A stretch of DNA of 64,000 nt. Source: Pseudocercospora fijiensis CIRAD86 (Eukaryota > Ascomycota > Dothideomycetes > Mycosphaerellales > Mycosphaerellaceae). The position numbers and the translations under genes were made by a program. The stretch covers positions 2,610,651-2,674,650 of the forward strand of contig NW_006921538.1 of assembly GCF_000340215.1 (NCBI RefSeq). Reading direction: 5' to 3'. The notes beneath the pieces were generated by a model. That model searched no databases. It was not told the origin of the DNA and was given only the letters and a program-made list of their open reading frames with translations. Below are positions 1 through 11,600 of the stretch, piece after piece. Each line of letters opens with the position of its first letter. The first letter of the stretch is position 1.

Positions 1-2800
1 GTATATAGAGCAGTTCAATTAATAGGTCTATAAGATATAGTTCCCTTTATACTTATATTCGAAGGAGTATAAACTCCGGAAGTACTCGATGCGATAGGGG
101 AGTAAGGAGCGAACGGACACATTCTAGAAGTTCTTTATAGAAGGGGTATTGTACCGTTATACGACTTCTCGACTTAAAGGTTAACTAGTAATTGTCTGTA
201 ACTTCTACGGTTCAATCTTAAAACGCCTAAAACTAGGGGATAGGAACTTATCGCCTACGAACTATCTCTATTCTAAACGGTATCGGGAATCTCAAGGAGA
301 GAGGAGAGTTAATATAGATATAGCGTTCTAGAAAGAGGTACGTCTTCTAAAATACCGGCTATAGCTACTAGCTATAGCTGCCGGCTATAGCTACCGGCTA
401 CAGCTACCGGCTACAGCTGCCGGCTATAGATTCCGGCTATAGATTCCGGCTACTTAAATCAACCGTAGAGGTCTAGCTAATTATTATAGGCTACGCTTAA
501 GGAAGCTCTAGGATTGAAGGCTACCGATTTCTCCCCCGAAGACTTTAAGCAACTAGTAAACGAAATGCTAGCTATAAACGGTCTTCCGGAAGACTTCTAC
601 GAAAGGGAGTCTATATAGAAGATATACCTATATCTTACAAACTACCCTCCCCTATTTCTCGGCGCGACAACCTAGCGTATTATATTCGAAAAGAATAAAG
701 AGGCTGCGTTAGACGATATTCGGGAGATCCTCCGTAATACTCGCCGAGTAGCTATTACTATCGATAGCTAGTTAAGCCGGACTATAAGAGCCTCCTTCCT
801 CTCGATTATACTATACTTTATTAATTCGGATTGGAAACTCTAGGAACTTATAATCGGATTCCCTAAAATTCTAGGTTCCTATACTAGTAAGGATATAGCG
901 AAGCTTATCTATACGGCAATAGACAGGGTTAGCGTAACAACGAAACTAATCTCGATTACTACGGACAACGCTAGTAATAATCGAATATTGTATAAGGCGT
1001 TATATATACAATTCACTCGTATATGTCTTTAAAATTACTAATTGTATCGATAGGGTCGAGTACGTAGAGGAGATTACAAGGTCTACAATCTAGCTTAATC
1101 TTCCGAATGTTAAGCTCGCTACGATTCCGGATACGTACGACAATACGTACGATAATAACGATAAAGAGGAGCCTATTAATAGCCCTAGCCCTATTAAATC
1201 GGAGCCGACGTCGTTGCTAGTTGCATCCCTATAGAAGTTTCCCTACCTCGCTTATATAGTTCAAATCGCGATCCGAGCCCTCTTTAAGACGCTTAAAATT
1301 GCACTATTAAACGACGACTAATAGAAGATCCTAGATAAGGATAAAGTAAAGTCGAAAGTCGAGAAACTTATTATAGCAATAAGACGGGATAAGGTAGAGA
1401 GCCTCGCTCTCGTTTTATATAAGGTATAACTTTTGTCCGTAGCCGGTACCTATAGCCGGCAACCTAGTATAGTTCTAACTCTTTTTCTCTAGCTTCGTCG
1501 TCTAGCAATATATACGAACTCGAGCTTATAGAGATATAACCGATTCGAGGCTATTTAAAAGAACCTAATCGAGCGCCCTAAAACCGATACCTAGAATATC
1601 GTATAGAATAAGCGATAGCAAAAGCGGCCTCCTTAGCGCCTACTCCGTTTTACCTAAGACGTTAAGACCCGGTTCGATTCGACTTTCTATATAGTTATAA
1701 GGGGATATACTTTACGTACCGCTCTCGAGATCTATTAGAGTTCCGAGGGTATTAAGTAGCTCGGCCTTACCGCCGCCAAATAGCGCTAAGCAGAGTATCT
1801 CGTCGATATTAGTAAGCATTACGCGAAGGTTACTACTACGATTAGAAGAACCCGAGGACCGACGATCTACCTTATCTTTACGTACTATAACTAGCTCTTT
1901 AACGAGCTCGAGGAAACCGTAGCTAAGCTAGCTAAGAAGAGCGTTCCCTAGAAAGTAGCTATAACGAAAGCTATAGACACCTCCTATGCTAAGTTATATA
2001 AATATTACAGTACTACCTTTAACTCGTTCGGGGATATCTATAGCGTTACGTACTTGCTTAACCCGGTAGAAAAGGATATATACTAGCAGAGGCCGGAATA
2101 GAAGGCGGACGAGGTATAGCCGAAGCATTACTAGACTATTCTAGAAAAGATGTTCTACGAGCGTCGGAAAGAAACTAGTCTAAATGCAGCTCCTATAAAG
2201 AAAAAGAAGGTTTAGAAGGCTCCGATATTATACCTGTTTTATAGGCAGGAAGTAGAGGCAGAAGAGGAAGCAACTACTAAAGTAAATAAAGAAGAGTTCG
2301 ATCTCTATCGGCGCGCGAGTAAGTATAAACCCGTAGGCTCGGAAAGAGGGCTAATAATCTCTAGATCTTACCGGTCTTCTAGACGAATTCGGAGACGATA
2401 TTCTCGCTATATAGCAGCGGTTAGAGCCTAAGTTTCTAACGATAGCGTCGGTCGCTCGGGACGTCCTCGCTATCCCGAGCGTAGGTATAGGCTATAAGAG
2501 GTCTTTTAGTATCGCTCGTTACTAGGGCCGCTTTAATCGAACATACTCGCCTACTACCTTCGAATCTATTATAGTATTCCGATACTATCTCCTCTACTAG
2601 AATCGCTAAGGTAAGTCACTAAAGATTATACTAAAGGAGTTAATCGAGGAATTGGAAAACCTTAAGATCGAAGAAACCTAGGAGCGCGAAGAGAATACGA
2701 AATTTAGTCTAAGCGAAACCCTAATTAGCGATAACGAAGAGGAGGAGGGCGGAGGTAGAAGGCGATACTAGGTCGAGAAGCGGAAACGTATATAGGCTTA
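1..2800 (+). pseudogene. hAT-A transposase, copy 1 (RIPped, N terminus cut)
   Basis: This is a hAT-family DDE transposase. Around 955-985 the reading ITTDNASNN is visible, the standard hAT motif with the first catalytic Asp (codon GAC 964-966). A hATC dimerisation region follows at about 2367-2600 with VARDVLAIPS and KRSFSIARY in order. Two introns are predicted at 338-468 and 1424-1492, both with GT-AG ends and GCCGGC repeats. Stops are TAG/TAA at expected Gln or Trp positions. A frame change between about 2325 and 2367 may be a short intron. The end of the gene is approximate. Confidence 0.8.
338..468 (+). repeat. Intron filled with GCCGGC-core repeats (copy 1, 131 bp)
   Basis: A predicted GT-AG intron of the hAT-A transposase. 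It is made of about eight variants of a unit like GCCGGCTATAGCT or GATTCCGGCTATA. The same intron in copy 2 (52007-52085) is only 79 bp, so the repeat number differs between copies. Confidence 0.65.
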
Positions 2801-3151
2801 GAGCAGCTTTAAGGAGACGAAGCGTTTACGTATAAGGTAATATAGCCGGCGTATATAGCCGGCATATATCCGAAATGTGTTTCGAATTCCTAGGACCTAA
2901 ACAGACTAGTTGCTATAGCAACCGACCTCGCTTATCTACGGACTATTTCTAATTCTCTATTCGCTCTTCCTCTCTTTCTTCCCTTTCCCTATATTCTTAA
3001 AGACAAATATACCTTAAGGATTCGGCTCTTCGGGCCTTCCTAAGCCGGCTGCCTCCCCTTCCTTAAGCTACTATCCTTTATTCGAATCTAACGATAACCT
3101 AATAAGGCGGTTTAATAGAAGACTATTTGTTTTAGAAGGCAAGAAGCATTA

Positions 3152-3883
3152 ATGTCTCCTTACGATTATATACTTATTAATTTTCTAGGTCCTACCGATA
3201 TACCCTCGTCGCCTAAACGCGTAGATAAATATCTTTAGAGGCTAAAGGATAAGGGTAAAGCAAGCTAAGTATAAGGAGACTATAGCGAGAACGAGATATC
3301 GGAAGAGTAAGGCTCTCCGTAGTATATACGAAGGAAGGGGGTTCCTCGGAAAACAGTACCGAAAAACAAGAAGGCTATAAGTAGATAGGAGAAGGCTAAA
3401 AAGAGTAGGCGGACGAAGACTATCGCGAAGAAAAGTTATCTTTCTATTAAAAGAAAGGGAATAAGGCAGGACTCGACGATAAAGAAGCGGCGCTTTAAAC
3501 TAGATACTATTGCCCTTCGCTAGATCCGGCTTTTCTAAAATAAAAGAGGGACCGAGCTTTTAATCCCTAAGACTCCCTTCTAGCGACTCGTCCGAGAAAT
3601 TATATTAGATTTTCGGTCTAGTATGCGATTTACGGCTAAGGCGATTAGTGCTCTTTAGGAAGCTACGGAGGCATTTCTCGTAACCGAGCTTAAGCTTTTA
3701 AACCTCCTTACTATCTATACGAAGCGGGTTACTCTTCAAAATAAAGATATATAGCTTCTAACTAAAATTCGGCGTCGGTTTATAGCGGATTAGTTGGAAA
3801 TTGTATTTAGTCGTTAGATTAACCTAGGAGGAGGCCTATTTTCGTATCCTTTTGCCGGCTATAGGTGCCGGCTACATTTCTAA
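3152..3883 (+). pseudogene. Histone H3-fold gene H3-A, hAT-A copy 1 (CenH3-like, RIPped)
   Basis: The frame opens at ATG 3152 and runs 243 codons with only TAG/TAA breaks. The first ~115 codons form a Lys/Arg-rich tail unlike canonical H3. From about 3508 it reads as a histone H3 fold: TIALR, then IR, ELLIPK, PF(Q)RLVREI in the alphaN/alpha1 region, ISAL(Q)EATEAFLV in alpha2, KRVTLQNKDI in loop 2/alpha3 (Q in brackets marks TAG). LLIPK, EAFLV and RVTL are closer to centromeric CenH3 than to canonical H3; the loop-1 side is divergent (TELKLLNL for LFEDTNL), and two extra residues precede ELLIPK. In the same frame beyond 3883 another open stretch follows, separated by a GCCGGC-repeat segment that may be an intron, so the protein could be longer. 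Confidence 0.75.
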
Positions 3884-4318
3884 TTTTATCTCCGCGCCGT
3901 CCCTAAATCTAAGGTACGAAGTAGAAACCTAGCGCTCTATATTTACCTAGCTCTTATAGAGACGAGCTACATTTAGATTAGTTTCTTCGTATATCGCGAC
4001 CTAGCGGGTAGTAAGCGAAAGGGCGATAGAACGTTTATAATACGTCTCTATTTAGACCTAAAACACAAAGGTCCTAAGGAGCCCTAGCATCCTAACTATA
4101 AGGAGATTCTTTAGCATTAGTACTTTAATCCTCTATACTACGAGGTAGATAGTAAGCCTACGAGAGAGAAACTTTAACGAGAAATTCTCTATAATACGTA
4201 GCGCTATTATATAGCTATAGATACGCACTAAGTCCGGCAACTCGAAGAAGAATTAAGATAGCGTATTAGCGACCGAGGAAGAGATCGATAGTATACTAGT
4301 AGAGTCGAGGTCTTATAA
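3884..4318 (+). pseudogene. Unidentified ORF after H3-A, copy 1
   Basis: An open stretch (apart from TAG/TAA) in the same frame as H3-A. It includes recognisable runs such as RDLAGSKRKGDRTFIIRLYL and, later, a charged segment with RQLEEELRQR. I do not recognise the family. It may be a second exon of H3-A, since the joining segment (about 3850-3880) has the GCCGGC repeats that elsewhere in this element sit in introns, or a separate gene. Copy 2 carries the same frame at 55501-55935. Confidence 0.4.
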
Positions 4319-4838
4319 GCGAAGTATAAGATAATATAGGCTCTTAGTCGTATAGAGTAACGTACTATATAAATAACTAGGCGTGCTACTCTTATTCACT
4401 TACGACCTATATCCTAGGATACTCTTCTCGTACTTTTTATACTCTTTTCTAATACCTTACCTATAAGCGCTCCGCGACAACCGAGTGAATATAAGCTGTA
4501 GGGTTTCCGCTCGGTACCTTAGCCTCCGAGATAGGGCGGAGTTGAATTTAGAGCGATAGCCGGCACTCGTAGCCGGCATATAGAGACGGTAGTAGGCCTT
4601 TTCCTACTAAATAACTAGCTTGTTTAGTATAGCCTACCTGATATTTCTTATATTTACTAGCAATAGGCCTAGGTTACTTATAAGATTACTATAGCTAGTA
4701 AAGGCATTACTAAAGAATATCTATACTATAGTAGGATACTATTATTACGCCGGCTATTTATTAAAAGGAGGCTTTCGCCTATTACTATGCCGGCTATATA
4801 TACCGGCTATATTTCAAAGTCTGCCGTACCTGCCTTTT

Positions 4839-5069
4839 TTAGCCGTACCTGCCTTTTTTAGCCGTGCCTGCCTTCTTTCCTTGCTCTAACGTTACTATAA
4901 TATAGGCTTGCGCGAAGCTTACTCTATTACCTAGCGATACCGCGATACTACCGCTATATTCAACCTTCGTATCGATACCTATACCTCTACGCTCTATATC
5001 TACTACCTCCGTAATACCCTCGCTCCGCGCGCGCCTTCGTATACCTTCGTAACGCACTTTTTTCCTCAA
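4839..5069 (-). CDS. Small basic ORF upstream of H3-B, copy 1 (76 aa, doubtful)
   Basis: A stop-free minus-strand ORF, also open in copy 2 (56822-57052) with a few substitutions. The product is basic (MRKKVRYEG start, RRRARSEG) with no recognised domain. It lies head to head with H3-B, its start about 17 bp from the proposed H3-B start, so it could be a divergently transcribed gene or just the antisense of the H3-B promoter. Few Gln/Trp codons would let it survive RIP by chance. Its 3' end overlaps a 19-bp tandem repeat (TTTTTTAGCCGTACCTGCC and variants, about 4821-4878). Confidence 0.25.
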   Translation of the reverse strand: MRKKVRYEGIRRRARSEGITEVVDIERRGIGIDTKVEYSGSIAVSLGNRVSFAQAYIIVTLEQGKKAGTAKKGRYG

Positions 5070-5085
5070 TTCGACGACTTTTATA

Positions 5086-5911
5086 ATAGCGAGTCTACTT
5101 AACTAAGTTACGACGCCTCGCAAGAAGGGACCTAGTACTTCTACGGGTCGCAATAAGACCGGAAATAGTAGAACGAGTATAGTATATCAACGTAAGAGGG
5201 CTGCTGCTACTACCGCTAGCTCCGGTACTAGAAAGGGCGTCGCGAGTAAGGCTCCGCGTAAGACAACGGCGGGCAAAGCTCTACGCAAGACGACAACTAG
5301 CGCTTCTACTACTAGTAGTAATCGTGCGAAGCGTCGATAGCGCCTAGGAAGTAAGTCCTATTTATAGCCGGCAGCGTAGCCGGCAGCGTAGCCGGTAGCG
5401 TAGCCGGTAGCGTAGCCGGCATTCTTACTGTCTTTTTACTAATCCTTCTTTAGCCGTAGCCCTCCGTCAGATTCGGCAGTATTAGAAGAGTTCTAAGCTT
5501 CTAATCCGCAAAGCTCCTTTCTAACGACTTGTTCGCGAAATTGCCTAGGATTATAGAACGGACCTTCGCTTCTAAGCCTCCGCGATAGGCGCCCTTTAAG
5601 AGGCTATAGAAGCCTACCTAGTTCGTATCTTCGAATGTATGTTTCTCTTCTACCTCTTTTCGGACTATACTAATACTATTTTAGCGGTCAACCTTATAGC
5701 TATCTACGCGAAGCGTATAACGATTATAGATAAGGATTTTAAAGCACTCGATTAGATTCTAAAAGGCTAGAATGTCTATATTCGAGACGGTGCTAGGTAG
5801 GATAGATGTTCTAGTAGGAAGGATGTTCGTAGTGTTATCTATAAGCTTTTCTATATACGAAATGAGCCGCTATTATACGGCGCTGTATACCGCGCTCTAA
5901 ATACTCTCTAA
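5086..5911 (+). pseudogene. Histone H3-like gene H3-B with Lys-rich tail, hAT-A copy 1
   Basis: Start is inferred at ATA 5086 (ATG changed by RIP; context AATAGCG). Exon 1 (5086-5350) encodes a basic Ser/Thr/Lys tail with H3-like KAPRKTTAGKALRKTT. Intron 1 is 5351-5453 (GTAAGT...CTAAT...TAG, five GCCGG repeats). Exon 2 (5454-5636) joins in frame to give GTVALRQIRQY, then LLIRKAPF(Q)RLVREIA, DLRF(Q)ASAIGAL(Q)EA, EAYLVRIFE, which follow canonical H3 almost residue by residue. Intron 2 is 5637-5684 (GTATGT...CTAATACTATTTTAG). Exon 3 continues with NLIAIYAKRITI and KDF, then an extension of about 45 codons not found in canonical H3. Bracketed Q marks TAA/TAG. Confidence 0.85.
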
Positions 5912-6115
5912 GTATATATATATAGTATAGTATGCTTTATTAGCCGTACGGAATAGAAGTCTCCCAAAATCCCGTTAGTACTAAGGAGTAAAAAGGCCGG
6001 CTACGCTACCGGCTACGCTGCCGGCTACGCTACTAGCCACGCTGCTAGGTTTTTTAAAGAACTAAAAGAAGATAGACATTCCGGTTGATTTGTATTAGTT
6101 TAGATTTTTATAAAA

Positions 6116-6186
6116 AGAAAACAGGGAAAAATAAGGAAGGTTGAAGAGCCTAATAGTTATAGTTATAGGCACTATCCCTGTTTTCT
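6116..6186. terminator. Hairpin between converging cargo genes, copy 1
   Basis: AGAAAACAGGG (6116-6126) and CCCTGTTTTCT (6176-6186) form a perfect 11-bp inverted repeat with a 49-nt loop. It lies between the 3' ends of H3-B (plus) and the minus-strand ORF, and is kept in copy 2. A shared 3'-processing or termination role is inference. Confidence 0.35.
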
Positions 6187-6634
6187 AGAGCATATTATAC
6201 ACCTGCCTTCGCAACTCTACCTAATACTCCCTCTAAATATCCTTATACTCTACCTACTAGAAATTCAACTAGGTACCTAGACCTATAGCTGCCTCTATAT
6301 CTTTTACTATATTCTACAGGTTAAAGGCCTCTTCTATAGCAGCCTCTACCTCCTTATATAACACGAAGTTACTACCTACCCTACCCTTTATATCTCCTAA
6401 ATAACTAAGAGTTCTAAGGAACGAACTAGCATTCGGCCTTAGTATAGCGAGTAACTAGTAGAACGTTCTATAGAGCTGCCTTATAGCTCTTTTATATACT
6501 ATGCCGATACCGAGGGAGGAGCTATCCTAGTACTTAATATTGTCGAATAGTTCGGTAGGAAAGTGTATAAACTTCTTAAGGAGGAGGACTTCTAGGGAAA
6601 TCGATAAGTTCTGCCTAGATCTAGATAAAGACAT
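6185..6634 (-). pseudogene. Unidentified minus-strand cargo gene of hAT-A, copy 1 (149 codons)
   Basis: Reads from ATG (complement 6634) as MSLSRSRQNLSISLEVLL and onward, interrupted only by TAG codons; the last visible TAG is at 6185-6187 and the frame stays open beyond it. No domain recognised; the middle is mildly helical and hydrophobic. Copy 2 has the same 450-nt frame at 58194-58643. It is transcribed towards H3-B. Confidence 0.5.
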
Positions 6635-7064
6635 TCTGCTAAGCAGTTAGGGAATTGAACTATAAACGAAAGGATAAAATTCATACCTAAGGAGTGCAGT
6701 TTCCGAACTAAACTATAATGCCTTATATATGTATATGTGCTTTTAATTAGTTAGTACCCTTAGCTGATTGTCTATAGATTTAAGGTTATATAAGTACCTT
6801 TATATAACTACGTAGCCTAAGTAGGATTCGAAAATTCTATAAGTACTAAGGACTAAAAATGCCGGCTACGCTGCCGGCTACACTACTAAGTCTTACAAAG
6901 GGCTTGCTTGAAGCTACGTATACATTCGTACACTTCTTAAAAACCGATAAATTATATAGTTCGAACTAGCTACTTATATAGTTGCTTAGCAAACCAACCC
7001 AAACCAAACTAGAGTTTCGGCTTAGCAAACTAAACCAAACCAACCCGAACTACTACAGGGTCTA

Positions 7065-8200
7065 CCTATAACCTAAGCGATCTAGTCGTAGACTATAACA
7101 AGGTTAACCTTAGTATTGTCCTATCTAGGTATGTCTTTAAGTACGTCGTATAGAGTGCTAATTGCGTTAGAATAGAAACCGTACTTTACTAGTACGTAGA
7201 ATAGCGGCGCTACTACCTAGACGTAGTCTCCGCTATATAGCGCTCCTATCTCCTAGTAATTAGTTATACCGATATTTAGTCGTAATAGCGTTCGAATAGC
7301 GTAATAGATGTCGTAGTTCCGTATATATATAGGGATATCGTCTAGGTCGTAGAAAAGCTTCGTATACTAGGGGTTAGGGAGCGTAACGACTGCGCCTTTA
7401 TCGCTAGCGTCGGATACGTCGGGCGACTAGTCGAGGAACTAGCAAAATTCTAGTATACTAAAGAAACGGGCCTACTCGGAGCGGTCGTCCTTATCGTATC
7501 TACGAAGGCTCGCATTTTCCTAGAGTATAATCTTAATACGTCGTAATAAGTTGCAGTCCGTTACGCTAGGCTCCGGGTCGAGTAGTAGCAAGGCGAAGTC
7601 CGTAGCTTCTATATAGTCCTACGCGCAAATGCGCGTAATAAAGGCGCGATAGGAGCCGTACTTATATAGGAAAAAATCTACGATTATAATTAGGTAGATC
7701 TTAGTAGCGCGTCCGCGAAGGAGAACTCGTAGGATTAGCGTATTATAGATTCGCGTCTAGATCTTAGCGCTTATAAACTCGCCGACGTAGTCGCGTAGCG
7801 GCTAGTCTAGTTCGCGGTATACTAGTACTAGTACCCGATCTGCTAGGATACCGTAATTAAGTCTCTACGCTACTTCTATCGGCGTAGTAGCGTAGTCGTC
7901 GTATAGCTCGAATTTAGGCTCTTAGGAGGCAAAGAATAGTAGGGACTTATAGCGGCGTTCCTTTAGCTAGGTCTAGCTAGGGTCGGAAAATTCGTCTTAG
8001 TAGTATACGTATAAGGCGATAGGCGGTAGGCCGTAGTCGTTATTCTAAGGGCAGTAGCGTACTATTGCGGTAATATCGCCGGGCGTACCGGCGTCGCTCG
8101 ATATAATAGGGTTGCCGACGGGGTAGCGGTATATTACTAGAGGGCGTACATAGTCGTAGGTTCGCTAGAGTAGGGGGAGGTTAATGTCGTATTAAGTTTA
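7065..8200 (-). pseudogene. Unidentified RIPped ORF next to hAT-A copy 1
   Basis: On the minus strand a long frame broken mainly by TAG/TAA can be followed, with acidic and aromatic content (for example DYGLPPIALYVYY, KSLLFFAS, LRDYVGEFISAKI). I do not recognise the protein. It lies downstream of the gypsy-1 integrase and may be an extra ORF of that element or part of another transposon. hAT-A copy 1 ends at 7064, so this ORF may be cut by it. Confidence 0.35.
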
Positions 8201-8440
8201 ATATATACGTAGCAGCTAAAAATTTTTAGGGCGTTACTAGAGCGTTCTGCTTTATTATAACGCAAACTTTACCTTTACCTCGCCTACGCTACGCCGTTTA
8301 TATATATAGTACGGCCCGTCGGATTGGAGTAATAATAGGGGAAAGATAATAAAGTAAACTATTTGCGTTTTAAAAATAAAGTAAAGTAAGGTACGATTTA
8401 AAATAAAGTAAAGTAGGGTACGATTTAATTATAGACAATA
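8201..8440. repeat. Noncoding AT-rich segment with short direct repeat
   Basis: Between the unknown ORF and the end of gypsy-1 pol. It contains the imperfect direct repeat AAATAAAGTAAAGTAAGGTA / AAATAAAGTAAAGTAGGGTA at about 8375-8425. It could be the 3' untranslated or LTR region of gypsy-1, but no matching second LTR was found. Confidence 0.4.
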
Positions 8441-8699
8441 ATGCTATAACGTAGCGTACTACGATAGAGATGCCTATCGTTACGTATAGTGCTGCTTAGT
8501 TAACCTTCTATATAGCCGTTCTTTAGGAGTTACGCAAGCTAGGCCTCCGAGAAGGCCGAGCCTATAGTTCTCCTACTATTAACTGCGGCGCGCTTAGGGA
8601 CGGCGCTGTTAGTGCCTACTATTATAGCGCTTACTAACGTACCGCTTGCTAACGTAACGCTTACTATCGTACTTGTTATAGATAGAGGCGATCGTATTC

Positions 8700-11600
8700 C
8701 TAGACAAGTTCCGCTAAGTCGCGGAGGTTATCGATATCGTACTAAACGTTATACGCGTAACTGTAGCTACGCTACTTAACTAGATACTATATCTTGCCTC
8801 TAGAGACTCTACGTCCGAGGAGCTTTTCAATCTCGTAATATAGCGCTTTTAGGTATAGATAGTCGTTATCGAAGGGTGCTTTATCTACTAGGCCCGGCTC
8901 TAGTATCTCTCGGTCGTATAGGTTACGGCCCTTAGGGTATAGTTCTAGCTACGAAACTAAGATTATAGGGTAGATACGTATTACTAGGGAGAGATCGAGC
9001 TCGTACGCGAGGTTGCTAACTAGGCGTAGCACCTTAAATAGTCTAGTACACTATACGGAGAGCTTGCGATTAGGGTTCCCTAGTAGGCGGTATCCCTTAT
9101 ATAGCTTAAGCAGTACCTTCTAGCCCGTTTTAAAGGAAATAGGGCGATACTTGCGGTCGTATCGGTCCTTTATTATTACTACCGCCTACGCGAGAGAGTC
9201 CGTAGCCTAATCGCGTACCTCCTATCTTAATACTAAGTAGTCCTTAGTAGGGAGCTCGGTAAGGGGGTTTAGCGCGTCTAAGTTAGTCTTAAATCCTTAA
9301 ATTAGAATATTAGGTACCTCTCTAGTTAAGGCGTTTCTAGCGTTATTAAGCTCGGTCTAGATATATAGAAGTGCGTCCGTTTAATTAGCGTCCGGATAAT
9401 TAGAAGTAAAGAATCGTAGTGCGATTTCTACGGTCTAATTAGTTCGCTTAGACTAGCCGTCCGACTAAGGGTAGTACGCCGTCGTTACGAAGAACCTCGT
9501 ACCTAACTTCTTAAAGGCTGCTTTTATAAAGTTACTAAGCTAAATAGGGTCCCGGTCGCCGATTATAATAGCCGGAAGGTTGCGCTCTATTTCGATATAT
9601 CCTTAGATCTAATCGCTGCCGTACTGCTACGCCGTCTACATTAATTTGTACTTGCGTAGTATAACGCGCTTAGAGTACTTGCACGTCTTAGTAAGGAAAC
9701 TATTATAGCTATCCTTATCGGGTAGCAGGCCGTAAACCTAGTCTGTAGTAATAGCGTACTATAGAATAGGCTAATATTTAATCGGCTGCAATTTACTATA
9801 TAGAGGATAGCGGAGCGTCTAGTTTAGGATACATTCGAAGTAATAAGCGATATGCTTAGAGACCTCGCGTCCGAGCCGGCGTATGTGGAAACTAGCGTAT
9901 AGGCGAGCGTAAGTGCGGTAATACCCTACGTAGTAATAGTAATTATAGGCTATTTAGAAGACTTCCTTATATAGGGAGCGGGGGATGTATAGCCTCTCTC
10001 TGCCGTCGGTATTGTCCTTAAAATAGATAAGGTCGTTATGCAAGAAAAAACAAGGTCCTAATAGGCTCGACTCGGCCTCGCCTATAATATTAGCTTCCTT
10101 ATAATTAGGGTTATCGTTAGCGTCTAAGGTCCTCTTAGCGGCGGCTTATAGGCGGCGTTCTTCTATAGCGTTTAGCTAAGCTAGGATTACGGACTAATAG
10201 GGTTTCTTAGTATATCCCGCCTTTAAGTCGTCCTTAAATTTAGTAGCGAGTTCTACGAGTATAGAGTAGAAAACTATAGGCTCGTTAGAGGTATACGTTC
10301 TGCTAGAGTGTTTATCGACTAGCGTAGCGTAAAAGCAGATCGCGCCTTTACTCTCGTATAGGTATACGTAGTACGCGTCGACTATATTATTTATAGGGGC
10401 TAGATCGTCGTATGCGAGAGGATCTAACGTATCGTACGCTTAATCTACTACCCGATCGAGGTTTGTTACGAGCCTGCTTAATGCGTCCGATATACTATAA
10501 AGGCGTCCTAGGCGGTAGTAGACCTTAAGCTCGGGGTACTAGGAGAGGTACTAGCTAGCTCGTACTAGGCGGAGATTAAGCTTGTCCGTAGATATAGTTA
10601 TCGCGAGACTCGCTGCCGTAGTAATGCCTAGGGCCGCTATATAGTCGGAAAAAACATGCACTAGCTTACGTACCGCTTATAGGATTATTCGTACTTTACG
10701 AGCCGTCTAGACTAGTTCGCTAACCTCGAGTTTAGTAGCTAGGTACCGCTTTTCTACGTCCGTAAGGGCTTTGCTAAGGTATATAATAACTTGTATCTAA
10801 TCTGCTAGGAAGCGTGCGGCCTTGCCGTTCTCGATAGTCGGCTCTAGGTCTCCTTTAACGTAGTATACTACTACCGCGAACCCTTCTACGTAGATATCTA
10901 GGTCGATATATATAGGGCGATTAGGGTCGGCGTAATAGGAGAACTTAATATCGCGGTACATCTATCTTAGAATGTTAAAGGCTTTATATTCTATCTCTAG
11001 CGATTTATCCGAGTCGAAGGCTAGAGTCCTAGCCGCGTAGCGTTTACGCTTATTGCCTTTGTTAGCTAGGCTAAAGCGCAAGAGCTCCTTCTTGCGATTC
11101 TCGAATAGCATCGTAATCGTAGAGTAGTATAGAATATACTAGCGTTGCTATCTAGTAAGTCCTAAGTAAAATTCGATATCCTTTAGCGTAGTAGGGAATT
11201 TCAAGTCTAGAATAGCCTAGACCTTCTCCTCGTAAGTAGTATATCCTAGCCTTAACACTCGTTAGCCTAAAAGCTTCGTAGATAGATAAGCGAGGAACGA
11301 CTTATACGGTGCGATACTAATGTTCTTGCCTACTAGGCACTCGAAAACGGCGTCTAGATACTATAGGTACTCTTCGAAGGTATAGGAGTAGATAACAATA
11401 TTGTCGATATAAGTATAGTAGTAGGATTTATATCGCTTAAGGATCTTGTTAAGCTAGCGCTAGATATATTATACGCTGTTCGAGAAACCTATAATAGCTA
11501 TATATATCTGTTCCTAGCCGCGGTAGCTATTAATCGCGAATTTGCTATAGTCCTTTTTAGCTACTACCTATTAATAGAAAAACGCGACGGCGTCTACTAT

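Larger units (their letters stand above)
1..7064 (+). mobile_element. Giant hAT transposon hAT-A, copy 1 (left part outside window)
   Basis: This stretch matches 51670-59075 base for base apart from scattered C/T and G/A differences and a few repeat-length changes, so it is a second copy of the same element, cut by the window edge. Its right end reads CAGGGTCTA at 7056-7064, equivalent to CGGGGTCTA in copy 2. It contains the transposase from near its N terminus, both histone H3-like genes, the ORF after the first H3 gene and the minus-strand ORF near the right end. The left target duplication is not visible; the 8 bp after the right end are CCTATAAC. All genes are broken by RIP-type TAG/TAA codons. 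Confidence 0.9.

Noticed and set aside
338..468. CRISPR-like regular repeats (GCCGGC units)
   Set aside because: Units are too short and lack unique spacers, they lie in introns and spacers of a eukaryotic transposon, and no cas genes exist.
11391..11420. YIDN box of gypsy-1 as a clear RIP change of YIDD
   Set aside because: GACAAT from GACGAT would need a change at CpG, not the TpG/CpA context; left undecided.
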